Assembly (NCBI GenBank): GCA_946187555.1
Contig: CAMHQP010000007.1
Location: 1-50,537 of the forward strand
Length of the DNA: 50,537 nucleotides
Direction of reading: 5' to 3'
Source: an uncultured Bacteroidales bacterium
GTDB taxonomy: Bacteria; Bacteroidota; Bacteroidia; Bacteroidales; Paludibacteraceae
Below the pieces are notes generated by a model. It saw nothing but the letters and a program-made list of their open reading frames with translations. It did no database searches and was not told the DNA's origin. Made by a program: the position numbers and the translations under genes. Shown here piece after piece: positions 15,256-23,731 of this stretch (the first letter of the stretch is position 1; each line of letters opens with the position of its first letter).

Positions 15256-17910
15256 ATGGCTTCCCAGGGAGGTTTCAATGATGCTGTGAAGTATCATCTT
15301 ACCGGCATGTACCAGGATTGGTTCCTGGACTATGCTTCGTATGTGATATTGGAACGTGCTGTACCGGCTATAGAGGATGGACTCAAGCCGGTACAACGTC
15401 GTATATTACATGCAATGAAGACGGTGGATGACGGCAAGTACAACAAGGTGGCGAACATCGTCGGCCAGACGATGCAGTACCACCCGCACGGCGATGCGTC
15501 TATCGGTGACGCACTCGTGCAGTTGGGACAGAAAGACCTGCTCATTGATTGCCAGGGAAACTGGGGAAACATCCTGACAGGTGACGGCGCTGCCGCTCCG
15601 CGTTATATCGAGGCACGCTTGTCCAAATTCGCACTCGAGACGGTGTTTAACGCCAAGACGACGGAGTGGATGAAGAGTTATGACGGCCGTAAGAACGAGC
15701 CGATCCATCTGCCCGTCAAATTCCCGCTGCTGCTCGCGCAGGGTGTGGAAGGTATTGCCGTAGGTCTGAACTCGAAGATCCTGCCGCATAATTTCAACGA
15801 GCTCTGTGATGCCTCGCTGGCGTATCTGCGCGGCGAAGAGTTTGCCCTCTATCCGGACTTCCCGACGGGTGGCGTGATAGACGTCACCAAATACAACGAC
15901 GGCGAGCGGGGCGGTACCGTCAAGATCCGTGCGCGTATCACGAAAGCGGACGATAACAAGACGCTCATCATCACCGAGATTCCGTACGGCACGACGACCA
16001 GTAAGATCATCGAGACCATCCTCAAAGCCAACCAGAAAGGCAAGATCAAGATCAAGAAGATCGATGACTTCACGGCCGACCAGGCACGTATAGTTGTGCA
16101 ACTGGCTCCGGGTTCATCGTCGGACAAAGCCATCGACGCCCTCTATGCGTTCACGGACTGCGAGGTCAACATCAGCCCGAACTGCTGTGTAGTGGAGAAC
16201 AAGAAACCGATCTTCACAACCGTCAGCAATCTGCTCAAACTGAGTTGCGATAACACGAAGGCCTTGCTCAAGTGGGAACTCGAGATCGAGAAATCCGAAC
16301 TGGAGGAGAAATATTTCTATACCTCGCTGGAGAAGATCTTCATAGAAAACCGTATCTATAAGGAGAAAGGCTACGAGGACGCACCGAATAAAGAGAAACT
16401 CATCGAGTTCGTGGACAATGCCCTGACGCCGTTCAAGGCCCAACTCATCCGCGAGGTGCGCACCGAAGATATAGAGCGTCTGTTCGAGATCAAGATGCTG
16501 CGTATCACCAAGTTTGACTCTAAGAAGGCCGATGAGCTGATGAAGGACTTGGAGAAGAAGATCAAAGCCTGCATCAAGAACCTCAACCACCTGACGGACT
16601 ACACGATCGCGTGGTTCGAGATGCTCAAGTCCAAATACGGCGAGGCCTATCCGCGTCGCACGGAGGTACGTAACTTCGGCGCGATCAACGTCAAAGCCGT
16701 GGTGGAGAACAACGAGAAACTGTATATCAACCGCGAAGAGGGCTTCATCGGAACGGGACTCAAGAAAGACGAGTACTTGTTCGACTGCTCCGACATCGAC
16801 GACCTGATCGTCTTCCATAAGGACGGAAAGTACAAGGTGATGAAGGTAGCGGAGAAACTGTTCGTCGGAACGGATATCCTGCATATAGCTGTCTTCCAGC
16901 GCGGCGATGAGCGCACCGTCTATAACGTCGTTTATCGCGACGGCAAGAAGGGCACGTACTTCATGAAACGCTTCAACGTTACTGGTGTGGCGAAAGATAA
17001 GGAATACGACCTGACGCAAAGAAAACCCGGATCGAAGATCGTTTATTTCACTGCCAACCCGAACGGTGAGGCAGAAGTGATCCGCGTGACGCTCAAGCCG
17101 CAGTTGCATCTTAAGAAACTCGAGGTGTGCAAAGACCTGAGCGAACTGGCGGTTAAGTCCCGCACGGCACGGGGCAATGTGCTCACGAAGTTCGAAGTCA
17201 AGTCCATCACGCTCAAGCAGAAAGGTCACTCAACCCTCGGCGGCCGTAAGGTTTGGTTCGATGCCGACGTGTTGCGCGTTAACTACGACGAGCACGGTAT
17301 GTATCTGGGTGAGTTCTACGATGAGGATCGTATCCTTGTATTGACTACTGACGGTACGTACTACACAACCACCTTCGATCTCACCGCCCATTTCGAGGAT
17401 AACATCCTGCGCATCGAGAAATGGGATCCGGAGAAGATATGGAGCCTCATCCAATGGAACGGCGAACTGAAATACTACTACGGCAAGCGCTTCAAGTTAG
17501 ACGATGCGCAAGCGAAAGTGCAATCGTTCCTGGGAGAGGATGAAGAGTCCCGCATGATGGTGCTGTCCGACCGAGAGGAAGCGACCTTCCGTGTAAACTT
17601 CACCGATGACAGCAAAGCACCGCTCGAGATCGTGATGGCGGACTTTATCGATGACAAGTCCGCAAGAGCAAAAGGTAAACGGATAACAACGCTTGGCGTC
17701 GCGAGCATCGAGGATATTACGCCAGAGCCTGAGCCCGAGCCGGAGGTGGAGGAGAGTGATGAGGTGTCCCCGTTAAACGGGGAAACCCTAGACGGAAGGG
17801 GCTTTGATGACCAATCACCAATCACCAATGACCAATCAGCCTCTATCGAAGTAGAGGGTGTAAAGATGACGTTTGAGAAACCTGCGGATACGCAGTTGGA
17901 TCTATTCTAA
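15256..17910 (+). CDS. parC: DNA topoisomerase IV subunit A
   Basis: The 884-aa product carries the type IIA topoisomerase A-subunit core, which breaks and rejoins DNA to unlink daughter chromosomes with ParE. The catalytic Tyr is Y117 in AAAPRYIEARL. The quinolone region reads HPHGDASIGDAL, so Ala81 stands where E. coli GyrA has Ser83. A beta-pinwheel-type C-terminal domain spans about 500-800. An acidic tail (about 815-884) contains in-frame repeat segments (837-849 and 851-860) and ends QLDLF, which fits the beta-clamp-binding pentapeptide. parE is not in the window. Confidence 0.93.
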   Translation: MASQGGFNDAVKYHLTGMYQDWFLDYASYVILERAVPAIEDGLKPVQRRILHAMKTVDDGKYNKVANIVGQTMQYHPHGDASIGDALVQLGQKDLLIDCQGNWGNILTGDGAAAPRYIEARLSKFALETVFNAKTTEWMKSYDGRKNEPIHLPVKFPLLLAQGVEGIAVGLNSKILPHNFNELCDASLAYLRGEEFALYPDFPTGGVIDVTKYNDGERGGTVKIRARITKADDNKTLIITEIPYGTTTSKIIETILKANQKGKIKIKKIDDFTADQARIVVQLAPGSSSDKAIDALYAFTDCEVNISPNCCVVENKKPIFTTVSNLLKLSCDNTKALLKWELEIEKSELEEKYFYTSLEKIFIENRIYKEKGYEDAPNKEKLIEFVDNALTPFKAQLIREVRTEDIERLFEIKMLRITKFDSKKADELMKDLEKKIKACIKNLNHLTDYTIAWFEMLKSKYGEAYPRRTEVRNFGAINVKAVVENNEKLYINREEGFIGTGLKKDEYLFDCSDIDDLIVFHKDGKYKVMKVAEKLFVGTDILHIAVFQRGDERTVYNVVYRDGKKGTYFMKRFNVTGVAKDKEYDLTQRKPGSKIVYFTANPNGEAEVIRVTLKPQLHLKKLEVCKDLSELAVKSRTARGNVLTKFEVKSITLKQKGHSTLGGRKVWFDADVLRVNYDEHGMYLGEFYDEDRILVLTTDGTYYTTTFDLTAHFEDNILRIEKWDPEKIWSLIQWNGELKYYYGKRFKLDDAQAKVQSFLGEDEESRMMVLSDREEATFRVNFTDDSKAPLEIVMADFIDDKSARAKGKRITTLGVASIEDITPEPEPEPEVEESDEVSPLNGETLDGRGFDDQSPITNDQSASIEVEGVKMTFEKPADTQLDLF
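17767..17803. repeat. G/C-rich hairpin element inside parC
   Basis: TCCCCGT and ACGGGGA (17767-17773 and 17777-17783) form a hairpin, followed by a G-rich arm to 17803. It encodes SPLNGETLDGRG in the ParC tail. Its layout matches the elements at 44879 and 49883 (C-tract, short spacer, G-tract). Confidence 0.6.
17808..17835. repeat. Degenerate 7-bp array at the end of parC, unit TSACCAA
   Basis: TGACCAA, TCACCAA, TCACCAA and TGACCAA in a row, in frame in the parC tail. The same unit recurs at 17912-17939, across the maf start codon, and at 48647-48674. Confidence 0.8.
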
Positions 17911-17911
17911 A

Positions 17912-17939
17912 TCACCAATGACCAATCACAAATTACAAA
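17912..17939. repeat. 7-bp array containing the maf start codon
   Basis: TCACCAA, TGACCAA, TCACAAA and TTACAAA. The maf ATG (17918) is formed at the first unit boundary, so the array supplies the start codon and the first codons of maf. Confidence 0.75.
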
Positions 17940-18502
17940 TACTGCTCGGTAGCGCTTCTCCTCGAAGGAGAGCGCTACTTGCAGGTTTAGACCTGCCGTT
18001 TACGGCTATTAGCATCGATGCCGATGAGCATTATCCTGCCCACTTGAAGGCGGGCGACATACCTTATTATATTTCGCGCGCGAAAGCACGCGCGTACGAG
18101 GCGCAGTTGAAGGACGACCAGTTGCTCATCACAGCAGACACGATCGTTTGGTTGGACGGCAAGATGTTAGGCAAACCGCATGACGAGGCGGAGGCCATAG
18201 CGATGCTCAAGAGCTTGCGCAACAAGACCCATCAGGTCTATACGGCGGTGACATTTGCCGAGAAAGGGCACGAGTTAGAGACCGTAGTCGATAAGACCGA
18301 TGTTGTATTTGGTGACTTGACCGATGAGGAAATAGAACATTATGTGTTCCAATACAAACCCATGGACAAAGCCGGCGCGTATGGCGTACAGGAATGGATC
18401 GGGTATGTAGCCTGCACCGAAATGCGGGGTTCATACTTCAATGTGATGGGTTTTCCGGTGCATAAAGTATATGAAATACTAAAAAAACGCATAAAATTTT
18501 AA
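17918..18502 (+). CDS. maf: Maf-family nucleotide pyrophosphatase
   Basis: A 194-aa Maf/YhdE-like protein that hydrolyses nucleoside triphosphates (typically dTTP, UTP or modified nucleotides) to monophosphates. Family motifs are seen: LLGSASPRRRALL near the N-terminus, ITADTIVWLDG near residue 65, and GAYGVQEW with MRGSYFNVMGFPV late in the chain. The ATG at 17918 lies in a short repeat array and begins MTNHKLQ before the conserved strand. It starts 7 bp after the parC stop, so the two are co-transcribed. The product is soluble. Confidence 0.9.
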   Translation: MTNHKLQILLGSASPRRRALLAGLDLPFTAISIDADEHYPAHLKAGDIPYYISRAKARAYEAQLKDDQLLITADTIVWLDGKMLGKPHDEAEAIAMLKSLRNKTHQVYTAVTFAEKGHELETVVDKTDVVFGDLTDEEIEHYVFQYKPMDKAGAYGVQEWIGYVACTEMRGSYFNVMGFPVHKVYEILKKRIKF

Positions 18503-18519
18503 TTTTTTTACTACAAAAT

Positions 18520-18550
18520 TTGCGTATATGCGAATAATGTAGTACTTTTG
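18520..18550 (+). promoter_or_regulatory. Promoter of the Cys-rich lipoprotein gene
   Basis: TTGCGTATATGCG begins at 18520 and TACTTTTG lies at 18543-18550, 20 bp after TTG. Confidence 0.75.
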
Positions 18551-18618
18551 TCGCTGGATTTGAAAAAAATTGTTAAACAAACAATATCTATTTAATCATT
18601 TTTTAAAAATTACGCATT

Positions 18619-18888
18619 ATGAAAAAAATGTTCATTGTAAGCGCTATCATGCTTTTCGCAGTAGGCGCTATGACGAGCTGCAAAGACAGCGTAGAGAACG
18701 GATGTCATTGTACTGAGACCGCTTCGTATCAGGGCAGAACCGAGACTCAGGAGGAAGATTTCACCGCTGAAGAGATGAAGGCTGGAAATTACAATTCCTG
18801 CAAGGCTTTCGCTGCTGACTACGAGAAAGAGGTTAAGGAATATTTGCCGGAAGGCGCAAGCATTTCTATCTCTTGCAAGGGTAAATAA
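18619..18888 (+). CDS. Small Cys-rich lipoprotein
   Basis: An 89-aa protein with a lipoprotein signal: a basic start, a hydrophobic stretch and the lipobox MTSC, cleaved before Cys21. The mature part has four further cysteines (CHC, one in NSCKAF, one near the C-terminus), which suggests disulfide bonds in the periplasm or at the surface. No family is recognised. The next gene encodes a membrane protein with a CPFC thioredoxin-like motif, which makes a redox relation conceivable, but this is a guess. A strong terminator separates the two. Confidence 0.65.
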   Translation: MKKMFIVSAIMLFAVGAMTSCKDSVENGCHCTETASYQGRTETQEEDFTAEEMKAGNYNSCKAFAADYEKEVKEYLPEGASISISCKGK

Positions 18889-18905
18889 TTTACCTCTTTA
18901 AACCG

Positions 18906-18939
18906 TAGTAGCCTGCTTCGGCGGGCTACTATTTTTTTT
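18906..18939 (+). terminator. Intrinsic terminator after the lipoprotein gene
   Basis: A long stem (TAGTAGCC...GGCTACTA, 18906-18931) around a TTCG loop is followed by eight T residues. Confidence 0.9.
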
Positions 18940-18962
18940 GTCTATTGTTTAAACGAGATACT

Positions 18963-19841
18963 ATGAGTCAGCGAGTAAACTATATCTTACGGTGCGTGGT
19001 AGGCGCGGTGTTTATCCTTTCGGGTGTCCTGAAATGTATTGACACCTCTGCTTTTGCCGATATCATGAGCAGTTACGGACAGGAGTGGTTCGGTTACGGC
19101 GCTCCTGTGATCATCGGCATCGAAGTGCTGTTGGGTTTGCTGCTGCTCTTCAATATCGCGCCCCGATGGATAGCTGCTATAACTGCGGCGTTCATCGTCG
19201 GAGTCTCATCTATCTTCTTATACGGCTTACTCGGGTTAGGCATCACCAACTGCGGTTGCTTCGGCCCGTTGTCGCTGTTGAACTCCAAACCTTGGCTGAC
19301 CTTCACCCGCAATGCGGTGTTGATTGCCTTATTGGCTCCTTCGCTCATTAGGCCGCAGGAAGGCAAACCGCTGAAGGTAGTGCCTGTGATCGTGATGGCG
19401 TTGGTGATGGTGGTAGTGATGCTGATGTGCGGCTGGTCGCTGCACGGCGCCCAATGTGTACAGCCGAACCGTCCTTTTGAGCCGGTGCGTGTAGAAGAGA
19501 GTGTGTTGGCCGACTATATCCAATGTGACCCGGACTCGACGTATTACGTATTCGCTTTCTCCTATTACTGCCCGTTCTGCCAGAACTCGGTACTCAATGT
19601 GAACCAATACCAAACCCTCGGAGTGGTCGATAAAGTGATAGGTTTAGCCATTGAGAACGAGCAAGGCCGCGAACGTTTCCACCGCTTGTTCGATGTGGAT
19701 TTTGAGATTCGCGAGATCCCGGAGATAGAGATGTACCGTATCAGTTGGACCTTACCGACGGTGTTCCGTATCCGTCATGACTCGATCGTCAGTTCGTCGG
19801 AAGGATTGTTGATTCCTTCGCCGGCGATCTACATGCCTTAA
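18963..19841 (+). CDS. MauE/DoxX-like membrane protein with thioredoxin-like domain
   Basis: A 292-aa protein with four to five membrane helices in the first 165 residues, including ITNCGCFGP (CxC motif, as in MauE-like redox proteins), followed by an exported domain with YYCPFCQNS (CxxC, about residues 199-207). Such proteins are thought to shuttle reducing equivalents or form disulfides in the envelope. The ATG at 18963 is chosen because an upstream TTG at 18945 has no support. The stop overlaps that of the convergent UbiA gene. The Cys-rich lipoprotein gene lies directly upstream, across a terminator. Confidence 0.82.
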   Translation: MSQRVNYILRCVVGAVFILSGVLKCIDTSAFADIMSSYGQEWFGYGAPVIIGIEVLLGLLLLFNIAPRWIAAITAAFIVGVSSIFLYGLLGLGITNCGCFGPLSLLNSKPWLTFTRNAVLIALLAPSLIRPQEGKPLKVVPVIVMALVMVVVMLMCGWSLHGAQCVQPNRPFEPVRVEESVLADYIQCDPDSTYYVFAFSYYCPFCQNSVLNVNQYQTLGVVDKVIGLAIENEQGRERFHRLFDVDFEIREIPEIEMYRISWTLPTVFRIRHDSIVSSSEGLLIPSPAIYMP

Positions 19842-20830
19842 AGGCCCCTTACAATACAAATGGAATAGAGCATGCCCAGTAACATCGTGAATTTGATCAG
19901 TTGCTGGCATGTTTTGTAATCGGACGGAATCTTCGCCGCCCATAACAGTCCTATAGCCCCGAGCAGAGGAATGATAATACCGAAGGCAATATACCGCGTG
20001 CTGAGGCTTGTCCAACTGATGGGGAAGGGCAGCACGTGATACCAGAGGTGTCCGATGATGGCAATCGTGAGCACGATGAGTGCGGTAACGAAGATCTTGG
20101 TCCACAGGTCACCCCATACAACGGGCATGGAGTGACACTCCAGTTCGCGGTCACCCATCTGATCCTGCATGTCTTTGACGATCTCGCGTATCCAGGTAAG
20201 CAGGAATGCGAAAAGAGCGAAACCACCAAGCCAGGCGTAGAGGTCGTGCTGCAGCGTGGTGTAGGGCAGGATGGTAGCGTACCTTAGTTGCAGGATCGCT
20301 ACGTTTGCCAGCGCTACGAGCATCGGCGTCAGCGCCGCTAACAGGGCGATGATGAGGTTGCCGATCATAAAGAGCCGTTTGTAACTGGACGAATAGAACC
20401 AGAGCAAACCCGGCACGATAATGAAGAGAATACCGATCGTGAGGCTGCGCAATAGAAACGCCGCTACGATGCCGCACACCATACCGATGCCGCTGAGGCT
20501 GAGGCTGAGATGCATCGCCGCGGGCTTGGAGATAGAGCGCGTGACAATCAGTTCGTCCGGACGGTTGATACGATCGATCTTGACATCGAAATAATCATTG
20601 ATGACGTACCCGCCGGCGGCGATGAAAACGGTGGCCAGCATGATGAGCAGCAGGATCGATCCAGGCAGTTGCTCGCCGAAGGCGAGTTGATCAAGGATAG
20701 GCACCGCTACCCATTTCTCCATGAGCCATACCAGCGCGGCGAGGAAGAGCAGATTGCTCCACCTCACCAAACGCATGATATCTTTAAATAGTTCCATCAA
20801 TTCATCATTGAGCGGCATAGCCGCGCTCAT
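19838..20830 (-). CDS. UbiA-family prenyltransferase (geranylgeranylglycerol-phosphate-like)
   Basis: A 330-aa integral membrane protein with eight to nine helices. The two UbiA signatures are visible: NDYFDVKIDRINRPDE (Asp-rich, about residue 80) and DMQDQMGDRELE (about residue 205), both for Mg-prenyl diphosphate. Bacteroidales homologues are annotated as geranylgeranylglycerol-phosphate geranylgeranyltransferase, but the acceptor cannot be read from sequence. The start at 20830 leaves 4 bp after the amylase stop; ATGs at 20818 and 20797 are alternatives, and the last begins closer to the conserved helix. It is the last gene of the pta operon. Confidence 0.8.
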   Translation of the reverse strand: MSAAMPLNDELMELFKDIMRLVRWSNLLFLAALVWLMEKWVAVPILDQLAFGEQLPGSILLLIMLATVFIAAGGYVINDYFDVKIDRINRPDELIVTRSISKPAAMHLSLSLSGIGMVCGIVAAFLLRSLTIGILFIIVPGLLWFYSSSYKRLFMIGNLIIALLAALTPMLVALANVAILQLRYATILPYTTLQHDLYAWLGGFALFAFLLTWIREIVKDMQDQMGDRELECHSMPVVWGDLWTKIFVTALIVLTIAIIGHLWYHVLPFPISWTSLSTRYIAFGIIIPLLGAIGLLWAAKIPSDYKTCQQLIKFTMLLGMLYSICIVRGL

Positions 20831-20834
20831 TTTA

Positions 20835-22475
20835 TCATTTGATACGTAGTACCACTCCTTTCCAAGCGGGTAGGACGATGCGGAAGACGTTATCGGGCGT
20901 GAAGTCGATAGCGTACTTACCTCCGCGGAGCAGGTCAGTAGCCGTTGCCTTCGCTTTACCATCGAGTCCCAGATAAACAAATGCATCGTTTGGGATTCGC
21001 ACGTTGATGGGTTCTTCGCGATCATGGAAATTGACGATCACCAGCAAGGTCTCCCCTTTGACATGACGGAGGAAAGCATAATGTTGCTGCCTGTTGAATC
21101 CTTCGCCCTGTGCATAGGTGATGTCGTACATCTTACCCTTCTGGATGGCTTTATCATCCCGCGCAAGGGTGAGTAGGGTTTGATAGAACGTGCGTATTTC
21201 GCGTTGCACATCGTTCATGTGCGCGCCGTCGAACTTACCTTTATTCGCCCATGCCTGCAGACTCTTGAGTCCCCAGTAATCGAAGATAGTTGAGCGACCG
21301 TCGATACCTGAGAAGCCTTCCATGTCCATACCTCGTTCACCGAGTTCCTGACCGGAGTAGATCATCACCGGACATTGGTTGAGCGTCGCGGCAACAATCA
21401 TCGCGGGTTCGGCACAACGACCGGAACCGCACCAGAAACCGCTGGCGATACGCTGCTCGTCGTGGTTCTCAAGGAAATAAAGCATATGCTTGATACGCTC
21501 GTCGCCGTGCTGCATCCACTGGTTGGTGATGCCCTCTGCCGGCCAGCCTTTGCTGGTCACACCGCGCAGGTAGTCGTACATACCTACTTTGTCATAGAGG
21601 TAGTCGAAGCCCGCTGCGAGGTAAGCATCGTACTGGTTCGGATCGTAGCACTCGCCGATGAAGAGGAACTTTTTGTATTTCTTCTTCACCGCCTTGATCG
21701 CCCAAGCAAAGAACTCGACGGGCACCATCTCCGCCATATCCACGCGTACGCCGTCGATCCCTTTGGACGCCCAAAAGAGCAGGATATCGCGCATCTTCGT
21801 CCAGGTGGATGGGATGGGGTCGAACTGCTTCTCGCGGCCGCCTTGATAGAAGACACCGTAGTTGAGTTTGACGGTCTCGTACCAATCGTTGAGTGAGGGA
21901 TGCGAAGTGAAGCAATCGTTGCCGGTGACTTTGGCGGGATATTCGTCGTAGCCCATGAGATCCTTGTCCATGGTGAAACGTTCCCCCGGGATATAGTAGA
22001 AGTTATTGAGCGGCGAGAAGGCCCATTCGGGATGGTCTTTTTCGCCTAAGTCTTCCACACCCGCAGGTTTGCAGAGACTCTTGTATTCGCGCGCTACGTG
22101 GTTGGGCACGAAATCGATGATGACTCCGAGTCCTGCCTTGTGGGTGCGCTCAACGAGGGCCTCGAACTCCTGCATACGCTTGGCTTCGTTCTTCGCCAAA
22201 TCCGGATCGACATCGTAGTAGTCGGTGATGGCATAGGGCGAACCGGCGAGGCCTTTGGTGATTGCAGGGTGGTTATATTGTGCTGTTGCATGGCGGATGA
22301 CACCGGTGTACCAAACGTGCGTGACACCCAAATCGACGATGGATTGGAGTGCACGCTCGTTGATATCCACAAATCGGCCGCATCCGTTCTCTTCCTTCGT
22401 GCCGTTATGCTTGCGCGTCTCGTTGTAGTTAGCGAAATAACGGGGGAAGAGTTGATAGATTATCGGTTTTGTCAT
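20835..22475 (-). CDS. Alpha-amylase family glycoside hydrolase (GH13), cytoplasmic
   Basis: A 546-aa GH13 enzyme with the four family regions: DFVPNHVAR, GVRVDMAE (Asp nucleophile), LFIGECYD (acid/base Glu) and FLENHDEQR. It lacks a signal peptide, so it should act on alpha-glucans inside the cell, such as glycogen or imported maltodextrins. Specificity cannot be stated. It starts 4 bp after ackA and ends 4 bp before the UbiA gene, and belongs to one operon with pta and ackA. A beta-sheet C-terminal domain (about residues 460-546) completes the fold. Confidence 0.9.
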   Translation of the reverse strand: MTKPIIYQLFPRYFANYNETRKHNGTKEENGCGRFVDINERALQSIVDLGVTHVWYTGVIRHATAQYNHPAITKGLAGSPYAITDYYDVDPDLAKNEAKRMQEFEALVERTHKAGLGVIIDFVPNHVAREYKSLCKPAGVEDLGEKDHPEWAFSPLNNFYYIPGERFTMDKDLMGYDEYPAKVTGNDCFTSHPSLNDWYETVKLNYGVFYQGGREKQFDPIPSTWTKMRDILLFWASKGIDGVRVDMAEMVPVEFFAWAIKAVKKKYKKFLFIGECYDPNQYDAYLAAGFDYLYDKVGMYDYLRGVTSKGWPAEGITNQWMQHGDERIKHMLYFLENHDEQRIASGFWCGSGRCAEPAMIVAATLNQCPVMIYSGQELGERGMDMEGFSGIDGRSTIFDYWGLKSLQAWANKGKFDGAHMNDVQREIRTFYQTLLTLARDDKAIQKGKMYDITYAQGEGFNRQQHYAFLRHVKGETLLVIVNFHDREEPINVRIPNDAFVYLGLDGKAKATATDLLRGGKYAIDFTPDNVFRIVLPAWKGVVLRIK

Positions 22476-22479
22476 GTTC

Positions 22480-23670
22480 TTAAATCAGTGCTTGAGTGTC
22501 GGAAGCAATCATCAGTTCTTCGTCCGTCGGGATGAGGCAAACGGTTACTTTCGAACCCTTCTTGGAGATGATGCGCTCTTCGCCGCGAACCTTGTTGGCT
22601 TCTTCGTCCAGTTCGATACCCAGGAAGCTGAGACCCTTCATGATCTCTGCTCGGATATACGGATCGTTCTCTCCGATGCCGGCCGTGAAGACGAGGATAT
22701 CGATGCCGTTCATGGCAGCTGCGTATGCACCGATATATTTCTTTACACGGTAGATGAACATCTTACGTGCCAGATCAGCGCGTTTGTTGCCTTCGTTGAT
22801 GGCAGCTTCGATGTCACGGCAGTCGCTGGATACACCCGATACACCGAGCAGACCGGATTTCTTGTTCACGAGGTTGTTGAACTCAGCCGTGGAGAGGTGC
22901 TCCTTGTCCATGATGAAGGTAGCGGCTCCGAGGTCGAGGTCGCCGGAGCGGGTACCCATCACGAGTCCTTCTACCGGGGTCAGACCCATCGAGGTGTCCA
23001 CGCTCTTGCCGTCCATCACAGCCGTACAGCTGCCACCACCACCGATGTGGGCGGTAACGATCTTCTTACCCTTCGGATCGACGCCAAGGAACTCGCAAAC
23101 GCGAGCACTTACATAGCGGTGGCTCGTGCCGTGGAAACCGTAACGACGGATCGCATATTTCTCATATAACTCATAAGGAAGCGCGTACATGTACGCGTAA
23201 TCAGGCATAGTCTGATGGAAAGCGGTGTCGAATACAGCTACCTGCGGAACGCCCGGCAGAATCTTCTCGATCGCGTCGATACCCTTCAGGTTTGCGGGGT
23301 TGTGCAGCGGAGCGAGTTCCACGCACTTGATGATCATCTCCTTTACCTCCGGGGTGATCAATACCGACTTGTTGAATTTCTCGCCACCATGGACTACACG
23401 GTGACCTACGGCGTTGATCTCCTTGAGATCTTTGATGCAACCGATCTTCGGATCAACGAGTTTCTCGAGGATGAGTTCGATACCTACGGTATGTTCGGGC
23501 ATCGGTTTCTCGAATTTCACTTTCTCGCCGTTCGGCAGTTTGACAAGGAGGAAAGAGTCGGGCAGACCGATCTTCTCGATACCGCCTTGTGCCATCACTT
23601 GCTTGCTCTCCATCTCGAAGAGTTTATACTTAATACTGCTACTACCGCAGTTCAATACTAATATCTTCAT
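22480..23670 (-). CDS. ackA: Acetate kinase
   Basis: A 396-aa acetate kinase, converting acetyl phosphate and ADP to acetate and ATP, the energy-yielding end of acetate fermentation. The N-terminal LNCGSSSIKYKLFE phosphate-binding motif, RRYGFHGTSHRYV (about residue 170), and AHIGGGGS and GMDTSMG-like nucleotide loops are present. The length is typical. It lies downstream of pta with a repeat-bearing gap of 61 bp, and the amylase gene follows 4 bp after its stop. Confidence 0.95.
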   Translation of the reverse strand: MKILVLNCGSSSIKYKLFEMESKQVMAQGGIEKIGLPDSFLLVKLPNGEKVKFEKPMPEHTVGIELILEKLVDPKIGCIKDLKEINAVGHRVVHGGEKFNKSVLITPEVKEMIIKCVELAPLHNPANLKGIDAIEKILPGVPQVAVFDTAFHQTMPDYAYMYALPYELYEKYAIRRYGFHGTSHRYVSARVCEFLGVDPKGKKIVTAHIGGGGSCTAVMDGKSVDTSMGLTPVEGLVMGTRSGDLDLGAATFIMDKEHLSTAEFNNLVNKKSGLLGVSGVSSDCRDIEAAINEGNKRADLARKMFIYRVKKYIGAYAAAMNGIDILVFTAGIGENDPYIRAEIMKGLSFLGIELDEEANKVRGEERIISKKGSKVTVCLIPTDEELMIASDTQALI

Positions 23671-23731
23671 AAATGTCTAAATGCTTAAATGTCTCAATAA
23701 ATGTCCAAATGGTAAATGTCCAAATGGTAAA
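23671..23731. repeat. Degenerate tandem array between pta and ackA, unit AAATGTCC
   Basis: Units AAATGTCT, AAATGCTT, AAATGTCTC, AAATGTCC, AAATGGT, AAATGTCC and AAATGGT follow one another with 7-8 bp spacing, from just upstream of ackA to the pta stop. Confidence 0.75.

Noticed and set aside
16114..17229. Minus-strand open frame of 371 codons opposite parC
   Set aside because: No recognised domain, and the plus strand is clearly parC with catalytic motifs.
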